Shown piece after piece: positions 32,636-39,031 of a stretch of 39,031 nt of DNA. How positions within the stretch are numbered: the stretch's first letter is position 1; each line of letters starts with the position of its first letter. Source of the DNA: Fibrobacterota bacterium (GTDB lineage: Bacteria; Fibrobacterota; Chitinivibrionia; Chitinivibrionales; FEN-1185); the NCBI GenBank assembly GCA_003165595.1, contig PLWQ01000008.1, positions 1,167-40,197 on the forward strand, in the 5' to 3' direction. The position numbers and the translations under genes are program-made. The notes below the pieces were generated by a model. That model did not search any database. It had not been told where the DNA came from and saw only the letters and a program-made list of their open reading frames with translations.

Positions 32636-32676
32636 CCCCTCCTCCCCTCTCCTTACCAAGGAGAGGGGAGGAGGGG
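32636..32676. repeat. 19-bp perfect inverted repeat between rplC and rpsJ
   Basis: CCCCTCCTCCCCTCTCCTT (32636-32654) and its exact complement (32658-32676) are separated by ACC. The arms are purine/pyrimidine-pure, so the DNA could form a cruciform and the RNA a very stable hairpin. No T tract follows in the operon sense. Similar hairpins are known as dispersed elements in bacterial genomes. Confidence 0.85.
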
Positions 32677-32696
32677 TAGGGATGGAGAGGCGAGGC

Positions 32697-33005
32697 CTAC
32701 ACCTTAATTTCGACGTCCACGCCTGCCGGCAAATCGAGCTTCATGAGCGAGTCCACGGTCTGCGGCGTCGATTCGAGAATATCAATAAGACGTTTGTGAA
32801 TTCTGATTTCGAACTGCTCACGCGACTTCTTATTGACATGAGGCGATCGCAACACCGTATAAATCGATTTCTCGGTGGGCAGCGGGATAGGGCCGGAAAT
32901 TCTCGCCCCCGTTCCTTTGGCCGTCCGCACGATGTCTGACGTCGACTTGTCGAGAATGTTGTGATCGAACGACTTGAGCCTGATTCTGATTCTTTCGCCC
33001 GGCAC
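32697..33005 (-). CDS. rpsJ: 30S ribosomal protein S10
   Basis: 102 residues from GTG 33005 with AAAGGAG upstream. [40 protein letters not shown] and [20 protein letters not shown] are diagnostic. S10 is also NusE, a partner of NusB in rRNA antitermination; boxA sites lie in the rRNA leader at 108-154. Repeat-rich spacers flank it on both sides. Confidence 0.98.
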   Translation of the reverse strand: MPGERIRIRLKSFDHNILDKSTSDIVRTAKGTGARISGPIPLPTEKSIYTVLRSPHVNKKSREQFEIRIHKRLIDILESTPQTVDSLMKLDLPAGVDVEIKV

Positions 33006-33070
33006 GGTGTCTCCTTTTAATAACCGAATTTTTTTGTCGAGAATTCTGTCTGGATTATTTTCGCCTTCTC

Positions 33071-33119
33071 ACCTCACCTCTTCACCCCCAACCCAAAGGG
33101 CGGGGTGTTGGGGTGAGGT
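33071..33119. repeat. imperfect inverted repeat between rpsJ and fusA
   Basis: CCTCAC near 33072 and a CACCCC-AA block pair with TTGGGGTGAGG ending at 33118, with GC-rich sequence between. It abuts the fusA stop codon. Its CCTCACC start is shared with the spacer at 32607, suggesting both belong to one repeat class. Confidence 0.5.
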
Positions 33120-35203
33120 CACCATATTCTTCCAATGCGTTTGAGAATCTCGGCCTGCACACCCTTGGTGGTCTGTTCGTAATGATCGAATTGCATGGTG
33201 TAAACGGCTCTTCCCTGTGTCAAAGACCGCAGCATGGTTGCATACCCGAACATCTCGGACAGCGGCGCTTCTCCCGCGATGATCTGCACGTCCTTCCGCG
33301 CGCTGATACCGAGAATCTTGCCTCGCCTGGCGTTGAGATCGTTGATGACGGCGCCCATGTAGTCGGGAGGCACCACGACCTCAAGCTTCATGGCCGGTTC
33401 CAGAAGTGTCGGCGTGCACTTGACGCATGCATTCTTGAAAGCCATTGACCCGGCGATCTTGAACGCCATTTCCGTTGATTCGTCTTCGCGGAACGTGAGC
33501 CCCACAAGCGAGGTCTTGACGCCCGTGAGCGGATATCCCGACATCACGCCGCCGCTCGACGTTTCGACGATTCCCTGTCGCGCCGCGTTCAGAAATTCGG
33601 CGGGAACTGACTTCTCGGAGATCTTGATCTCGAATTCGGTCCCTTTCGCGGGATCTATGGGCTCAACGGAAAGCACGAGTTTTGCGTACTGGTTCTTGCC
33701 GCCAATGAGCTGCGACAATTCGAATGTTTCGACCGTTCTCCCCGTAATCGTCTCTCTATAGGAAACCTGCGGTTTTCCGATATGGGCTTCGACGTTGAAC
33801 TCGCGTATCAGTCTGTCGATAAGAATCTCCAGATGAAGCTCACCCATCCCGGAGATGATTGTCTGACCCGTTTCCGGGTCGAGCTTGACCGTACAGGTCG
33901 GATCTTCGTCGGCCAACCGCGCAAGCGCTGCGTTGAGCCGTTCTTCATCACTCGTACTCTTGGGCTCTATGGACCGGGATATTACCGGTTGCGGAAACGT
34001 CATCTGCTCGAGCGATATGGGGTGCTCCGGATCGCAAATGGTGTCTCCCGTTGATGTGTCCTTGAGTCCCGCCAGCCCCATGATATCACCAGCGTGCATG
34101 CTTTGTTCCGGCTTCCGCTTGTTCGAGTGCATCCGGAATATCCGGGTAATGCGCTCTCTGGAATTTGTACGCGGATTAAGGAGCGTGCTCTTGAGATCGA
34201 TAACGCCCGAATAGGCCCGCGCAAACGCCAGCCTGCCAATGTGCGGGTCGGCGACGATCTTGAATACCAGAGCGCAAAACGGTTCGTCGTCTTGAGCGGA
34301 ACGCACCACCTGCTGACTGGCCTTCGGGTCGAACCCGTGCACCGTAGACCTGTCCATGGGACTCGGGAGATAGTCGATTATTGCATCAATCAACTGCTGC
34401 ACTCCCTTGTTCTTGAACGAGGACCCGCACAGGACGGGGTTGATTTTCCCGGCAAGCACCGCAGTCCTGATCGCGCGCTTGACGATCGCCTGATCGGGCT
34501 GTTTGTCCTCCAGAAGCTGATGCATGAGTTCCTCGTCGAAATCGCAGATTCTTTCGAGCATCAGGTGCCTGTAGTGTTCCGCTTCCTTGAGGCAGGCCGC
34601 CGGAATATCGTCTTCGGCAACCGTTGCGCCCATGTCCTCTTCTCCGTATTGGTACCGTTTCATTCTCACGAGGTCGATGACCCCGGCAAACGTATCCTCC
34701 TTGCCCACGGGCAACTGGAGGGGCACGGCCACCGAAGAAAGCTTCTGTTCCATCATTGCGACCACATTGAGGAAATCGGCGCCAACACGATCCATTTTAT
34801 TCACAAACGCGATTCGGGGAACGTTGTACTTATCGGCCTGTCTCCAGACCGTCTCGGACTGAGGTTCCACGCCTCCAACCGAATCGAATATGGCTACTGC
34901 GCCATCCAAAACTCTCAAAGAACGCTCTACTTCAATCGTAAAATCGACGTGCCCGGGAGTATCGATGATGTTGATCCGAACGCCTTTCCACTCGGTGGTG
35001 ATTGCCGCGGACGTGATGGTGATTCCCCGCTCACGCTCCTGCTGCATCCAGTCCATGACGGTATTGCCGTCATCGACTTCACCGATCCGATGGATGATTC
35101 CCGTATAAAACAGGATCCGTTCGGTGGTGGTGGTCTTCCCCGCATCGATGTGGGCCATGATTCCGATGTTTCGCACGTTGCTTAATGGAAATGCCTTGTC
35201 CAT
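33119..35203 (-). CDS. fusA: translation elongation factor G
   Basis: 694 residues from ATG 35203 ([20 protein letters not shown]); the frame is open upstream without support. GTPase motifs are [19 protein letters not shown] and NKMD. Domain II, the domain III segment [18 protein letters not shown] and a standard domain IV/V follow. EF-G drives tRNA-mRNA translocation. A 191-base spacer separates it from rpsG, and the tuf gene that often follows is missing. Confidence 0.97.
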   Translation of the reverse strand: MDKAFPLSNVRNIGIMAHIDAGKTTTTERILFYTGIIHRIGEVDDGNTVMDWMQQERERGITITSAAITTEWKGVRINIIDTPGHVDFTIEVERSLRVLDGAVAIFDSVGGVEPQSETVWRQADKYNVPRIAFVNKMDRVGADFLNVVAMMEQKLSSVAVPLQLPVGKEDTFAGVIDLVRMKRYQYGEEDMGATVAEDDIPAACLKEAEHYRHLMLERICDFDEELMHQLLEDKQPDQAIVKRAIRTAVLAGKINPVLCGSSFKNKGVQQLIDAIIDYLPSPMDRSTVHGFDPKASQQVVRSAQDDEPFCALVFKIVADPHIGRLAFARAYSGVIDLKSTLLNPRTNSRERITRIFRMHSNKRKPEQSMHAGDIMGLAGLKDTSTGDTICDPEHPISLEQMTFPQPVISRSIEPKSTSDEERLNAALARLADEDPTCTVKLDPETGQTIISGMGELHLEILIDRLIREFNVEAHIGKPQVSYRETITGRTVETFELSQLIGGKNQYAKLVLSVEPIDPAKGTEFEIKISEKSVPAEFLNAARQGIVETSSGGVMSGYPLTGVKTSLVGLTFREDESTEMAFKIAGSMAFKNACVKCTPTLLEPAMKLEVVVPPDYMGAVINDLNARRGKILGISARKDVQIIAGEAPLSEMFGYATMLRSLTQGRAVYTMQFDHYEQTTKGVQAEILKRIGRIW

Positions 35204-35394
35204 GAATAATTCCGCCCCATATCCTTGCTGGCTGAGACCTCTACGCACTTGCAATCAAAATGATTGTTTCGCGCAACCCGTACGGGCTCAAAATTTTGAA
35301 CCCCTGCAACAATTATCTTGAACGCAACTTCGTATTAGTTGACTCCCGGACTGTAAAAGAACCTTTGCGCTCCGCATCCCCCGAAGGGACGCAA

Positions 35395-35865
35395 CTACCA
35401 TCTGAAAATCACAAATGCCTTGTTCGCCTCGGCCATCTTGTGCGTATCGATCTTCTTGCGAACCGCGCCGCCCTCGTTCTTGGATGCCTGGACGAACTCG
35501 TTGGCGAGTTTTTCGGCCATGCTCTTTTCGGTCCGCTCTTTGGCATAGGTGATGAGCCACCGTATGGCCAGCGACGTCCGGCGGTCTTGCGGCACTTCCA
35601 CGGGAACCTGGTAGTTTGCACCGCCGACGCGGCGCGACTTGACCTCAACCGTGGGCTTGACATTGTCGACCGCTTTCTTGAACACGGTCACGCCGTCCTG
35701 GTTCGTACGTTGGCCCGAGAGCTCAATTGCGTTGTACACCACGGTCTCGGCAAGACGTTTCTTTCCCCGGCGAAGAAGGTTGTTGATGAACTGGGTCACC
35801 AGCACGCTCTTGTACTTCGGATCGGGAACAAAATCTTTTCTGTGCGAACTTCTTCTTCTTGACAT
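35395..35865 (-). CDS. rpsG: 30S ribosomal protein S7
   Basis: 156 residues: MSRRRSSHRKDFVPDPKYKS, INNLLRRGKKRLAETVVYNA, VGGANYQVPVEVPQDRRTSL. S7 nucleates the 30S head and contacts E-site tRNA. It lies 12 bases after rpsL. Confidence 0.98.
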   Translation of the reverse strand: MSRRRSSHRKDFVPDPKYKSVLVTQFINNLLRRGKKRLAETVVYNAIELSGQRTNQDGVTVFKKAVDNVKPTVEVKSRRVGGANYQVPVEVPQDRRTSLAIRWLITYAKERTEKSMAEKLANEFVQASKNEGGAVRKKIDTHKMAEANKAFVIFRW

Positions 35866-35877
35866 GGTGTGATGTTC

Positions 35878-36255
35878 CTATTTCTTCTTCGGTTTCTTTG
35901 CGCCGTATTTCGACCGTCCGCGTCTGCGGTCTTCCACGCCCTGCGTATCGAGCGCGCCACGGATGATATGATACCGTACGCCGGGCACGTCTTTGACGCG
36001 GCCGCCGCGCGTGAGAACGATTGAATGCTCCTGCAGATTATGGCCCTCGCCCGGAATATAGGCGTTCACCTCAATGTGATTGGTGAGACGCACGCGCGCA
36101 ACCTTGCGGAGCGCGGAATTGGGCTTCTTGGGCGTGGTGGTGAAAACCCTGATACATACGCCACGCCGCTGCGGACATTTCTGCAGCGCGCCTGCCTTGC
36201 TTCGGGAAGAAAGAATGTTCCTTCCGTTCCGTATTAACTGACTGATTGTGGGCAC
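35878..36255 (-). CDS. rpsL: 30S ribosomal protein S12
   Basis: 125 residues from GTG 36255 with CTGGAGGAT upstream. [20 protein letters not shown] has the wild-type lysine at the streptomycin-sensitive position, and [20 protein letters not shown] holds the conserved Asp that is often methylthiolated. S12 controls decoding fidelity. It lies 65 bases after rpoC. Confidence 0.98.
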   Translation of the reverse strand: MPTISQLIRNGRNILSSRSKAGALQKCPQRRGVCIRVFTTTPKKPNSALRKVARVRLTNHIEVNAYIPGEGHNLQEHSIVLTRGGRVKDVPGVRYHIIRGALDTQGVEDRRRGRSKYGAKKPKKK

Positions 36256-36320
36256 CTGCTATCCTCCAGAAAAAGACAATTTTTCAAAAATAATATATGC
36301 CACGCCCCAACACAAATCTC

Positions 36321-39031
36321 CTACTGCACCTGGGCACCGAGGTCCAGAAAGTCCTCGTCGGCCTCGGCCTTTTCCGCAACCACCGTTTCGGTGCTTAAGT
36401 CCTTGATCTTGATATCCCTATAGAGCTTGCAACCGGTCCCCGCGGGGATGAGATTACCCATTATCAAGTTTTCCTTGAGGCCCCGCAGATGATCGGCCTT
36501 GCCCTCGACTGCCGCTTTGGAAAGCACCTTGGTGGTTTCCTGAAACGACGCCGCGGAGAGGAACGACTCCGTGGTAAGGGACGCCCGCGTAATGCCCAGC
36601 AATATGGGCTTGAACGTAGCAGGCTCGCCGCCTTCCGAGGAAACGAGTTGGTTTTCCTCGCGGAGGATCCTTTTGTCAACATCGTCGCCTTCAAGGAACC
36701 GCGTGTCGCCCGGATTTTCGAGCTTTACTTTCTTGAGCATCTGGGTGACGATTACTTCGATGTGCTTGTCGTTGATGGTAACGCCCTGCAGACGGTACAC
36801 CGATTGTATTTCGTCAAGCAGGTAGCGCTGCACCGCGTTTTCCCCCATGATCCGCAGGATGTCGTGCGGGTCAATGGCGCCTTCGCTGAGCCGGTCGCCC
36901 GCCTTGACGCGGTCGCCCTCGTGCACCCGGAGGTGTTTACCCATGGGAACAAGATACTCGTGACCGGCGCCCTGGTCGTCGCGCACGACGATCTTCCGGT
37001 TGCCGCGCTCGGTGCCGCCGAACTCCACGATGCCGTCGATTTCCGACACCACCGCGGCGTCCTTGGGACGCCGGGCCTCGAACAACTCGGCCACCCTCGG
37101 CAGACCGCCGGTGATGTCCTTGCTCTTGCCGGTTTCGCGCGGGATCTTGATGAGAATGTCTCCCTCCATCACCGCGGCGCCGTTTCTTATTTGCAAATAG
37201 GAGCCCGTGGGCACGGCGATGTTGGCGAGCCGCTTCGTCTTGTCGTCGAAGATCTGGATGTGCGGATGCAGTTTTTTGTCGCGGTGCTCCACGACAACCA
37301 CGTTGCTTACGCCCGTCCGCTCGTCGTACAGCTCGCGCGTGGTTTCACCTTCCACGAGGTCGACCAGCTCCACTTTCCCGGACTTTGAGGCCAATATCAC
37401 GTTGTTATAGGGGTCCCATTCGAACAGAGCTTGCGTTTTGGTAACCTTCTGATTGTCGGTGACGCGCAGGAACACGCCGTAGGGGACGTTGTAGCGGTAG
37501 CGCTCCCGGTCCTGCTCATCGCACACGATGATTTCACCGGTGCGGTTCATGACGACCGTGCCGTCCTTGTGATTTACGGTCTCTATATTGAAATACTTGA
37601 CAACGCCGTCTATCTTGGTGGTTTCGCGCGACTGCGCGATAAGACGAGAGGCCGTGCCGCCGATGTGGAAGGTCCGGAGGGTAAGCTGCGTGCCGGGCTC
37701 GCCGATGCTCTGCGCGGCCATGATCCCTACCGCTTCCCCCATGTCGACGTCCTTGCCTGTTGCGAGATTGCGGCCGTAGCACTTTGCGCACGTGCCTTCC
37801 CGCGAGTCGCACGTGAGGACCGAGCGTATCTTGATACGCTGTATTCCGGCTTCCTCGATGCGCTTGGCCATTATTTCGTCGATAATGCTGTTGCTGGGGC
37901 AAATAAGCTCTTCGGTGACGGGGTCAAAGATGTCTTCCTGCGCAACGCGGCCCAGGATGCGGCCGGAAAGCGCTTCCATTACCTCGTCGCCCTCGCGCAG
38001 GTCTTCGATTTCGATGCCCTTGATGGTGCCGCAATCTTCCTGGTTGACGACCACGTCCTGCACCACGTCGATAAGGCGGCGCGTAAGGTAGCCGGCGTCG
38101 GCCGTCTTGAGGGCGGTGTCGGCCAATCCCTTGCGGGCACCGTGCGTTGAGATGAAGTATTCGAGCACCGACAGACCGTCCTTGAAATTGGAAATAATCG
38201 GGTTCTCGATGATTTCGCCCACCGCACCGGTGATCTTCTTCTGCGGTTTTTGCATGAGACCGCGCATGCCGGCGAGCTGCTTGATCTGGTCGTTGGATCC
38301 GCGCGCGCCCGAGTCGAGCATAAGGTACACGGGGTTGAACCCGTCCTTGTCTTTTGCGAGCGATTCGCGCAACGCATCGGCCACCATGCCCGTGGTATGC
38401 GTCCACAGGTCGATGATCTTGTTGTACCGCTCGCCCTCGGTGATGATACCGCGGTCGTATTGCTTGCGGATGCGGTTTCCTTCCTCAAGCGACTTCTTGA
38501 CAATAGCAACTTTTGCGTCGGGCACCACGAGGTCGTCGGCGCCGAACGTGATTCCGGCGCGCGTGGCGTATTCGTACCCGAGACTCTTGATGTCGTCGAG
38601 AAACTTGCACGCCACCTCATTACCCTTCTTCTTGATGATGTCGGCCACCAGGCCCTGGATTCTCTTTTTGTTAAGCAGCTCGTTGCAGTAGTCGACGCCC
38701 TGGGGCATGATCTGGTTGAGGATCACGCGGCCTGCCGTGGTTTCGACCCGCTTGCCCGCGACGCGCACCTTGATCTTGGCGTGAATGTCGATCTGCTTGT
38801 TGAACATGGCGTGCAGCACTTCGTCGGCGTCGGAGAATATTCTTCCTTCGCCTTTGCGGGCCGCGCCCATCTTTGTGAGGTAGTATATACCCAGGACGAT
38901 ATCCTGGCTGGGCACCATGATGGGCATGCCCGACGCCGGATTGAGCAGGTTATTGCTGCTGAGCATGAGCAGACGGCACTCGATCTGGGATTCGAATGAC
39001 AGCGGCACGTGCACGGCCATCTGGTCGCCGT
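36321..39031 (-). CDS. rpoC: RNA polymerase beta' subunit, C-terminal two-thirds (partial)
   Basis: About 903 residues are in the window; the N-terminus lies beyond the right edge. The first visible residues, [20 protein letters not shown], are the end of the NADFDGDQMAVH catalytic magnesium-binding motif. The second zinc site is intact: Cys in NQEDCG and [11 protein letters not shown]. The trigger-loop and C-terminal regions ([30 protein letters not shown]) are conserved. The acidic end ([14 protein letters not shown]) precedes rpsL. It is cut only by the window. Confidence 0.98.
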   Translation of the reverse strand, partial: GDQMAVHVPLSFESQIECRLLMLSSNNLLNPASGMPIMVPSQDIVLGIYYLTKMGAARKGEGRIFSDADEVLHAMFNKQIDIHAKIKVRVAGKRVETTAGRVILNQIMPQGVDYCNELLNKKRIQGLVADIIKKKGNEVACKFLDDIKSLGYEYATRAGITFGADDLVVPDAKVAIVKKSLEEGNRIRKQYDRGIITEGERYNKIIDLWTHTTGMVADALRESLAKDKDGFNPVYLMLDSGARGSNDQIKQLAGMRGLMQKPQKKITGAVGEIIENPIISNFKDGLSVLEYFISTHGARKGLADTALKTADAGYLTRRLIDVVQDVVVNQEDCGTIKGIEIEDLREGDEVMEALSGRILGRVAQEDIFDPVTEELICPSNSIIDEIMAKRIEEAGIQRIKIRSVLTCDSREGTCAKCYGRNLATGKDVDMGEAVGIMAAQSIGEPGTQLTLRTFHIGGTASRLIAQSRETTKIDGVVKYFNIETVNHKDGTVVMNRTGEIIVCDEQDRERYRYNVPYGVFLRVTDNQKVTKTQALFEWDPYNNVILASKSGKVELVDLVEGETTRELYDERTGVSNVVVVEHRDKKLHPHIQIFDDKTKRLANIAVPTGSYLQIRNGAAVMEGDILIKIPRETGKSKDITGGLPRVAELFEARRPKDAAVVSEIDGIVEFGGTERGNRKIVVRDDQGAGHEYLVPMGKHLRVHEGDRVKAGDRLSEGAIDPHDILRIMGENAVQRYLLDEIQSVYRLQGVTINDKHIEVIVTQMLKKVKLENPGDTRFLEGDDVDKRILREENQLVSSEGGEPATFKPILLGITRASLTTESFLSAASFQETTKVLSKAAVEGKADHLRGLKENLIMGNLIPAGTGCKLYRDIKIKDLSTETVVAEKAEADEDFLDLGAQVQ

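Noticed and set aside
34094-35185. Long open frame on the strand opposite fusA
   Set aside because: It is a codon-bias shadow of a strongly conserved gene, with no SD or family. The same applies to frames opposite rpoA, lptD, rpoC and the PP-loop ATPase.
35204-35394. fusA-rpsG spacer considered as a promoter or r-protein binding site
   Set aside because: Short palindromes are present but no convincing -35/-10 pair or known S7 target structure can be assigned by eye.
36321-39031. rpoC considered truncated
   Set aside because: The frame is open to the window edge within the catalytic motif, so it is cut by the window, not damaged.

Overview
The window comes from a bacterial chromosome with two membranes. 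It carries an LptD-like outer-membrane protein, lipoproteins and Sec-type signal peptides. Base composition is moderately GC-rich and most genes have clear Shine-Dalgarno (SD) sequences. Ribosomal proteins S4, S14 and L36 are the zinc-binding (cysteine-rich) forms. I cannot assign a phylum from sequence alone. A lineage near Fibrobacterota or another FCB/delta-like diderm group would fit, but that is a guess.

Layout. Bases 1-212 hold the first 46 nt of a leftward 16S rRNA gene with its leader and a near-consensus promoter. Bases 320-3310 are accessory DNA: a PIN toxin with a small antitoxin-like partner lying between two decayed copies of one gene tail, an AT-richer lipoprotein gene, an empty stretch, and a truncated, frameshifted remnant of a GH64-type beta-1,3-glucanase. 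Bases 3368-8963 are a rightward envelope cluster: Trm112-like protein, PEGA-repeat protein, FGE-fold protein, a membrane-anchored protein and LptD. Bases 8996-15551 hold single genes: a PP-loop ATPase, a zinc-metalloprotease lipoprotein, a pentapeptide-repeat protein, a B12-type radical SAM protein, a flavodoxin and a HigBA-like toxin-antitoxin operon whose toxin has a one-base frameshift. Next come an IS200/IS605-like hairpin cluster, a terminator, tRNA-His and a secreted protein of unknown function.

Bases 17297-39031 are one leftward block of 34 genes. It starts with the 3' two-thirds of rpoC and runs through the str, S10, spc and alpha operons in canonical order to rplQ, then ends with fba (class II fructose-bisphosphate aldolase) and a good intrinsic terminator. 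tuf, map and adk, often found inside such blocks, are absent. Many starts are non-ATG. Several spacers carry repeats, including two copies of a seven-base-phased AT-rich element and a 19-bp perfect inverted repeat. S11, L17 and Fba carry unusual charged low-complexity extensions.

Together the right half makes the ribosome, RNA polymerase and the Sec channel. The left half deals with the cell envelope and carries mobile or decaying accessory genes. I found no clearly new multi-gene system. The best leads are the frameshifted toxin with its intact operator, the TA pair between duplicated gene remnants, the heptad-phased spacer elements, and the aldolase with a histone-H1-like tail at the end of the ribosomal block.
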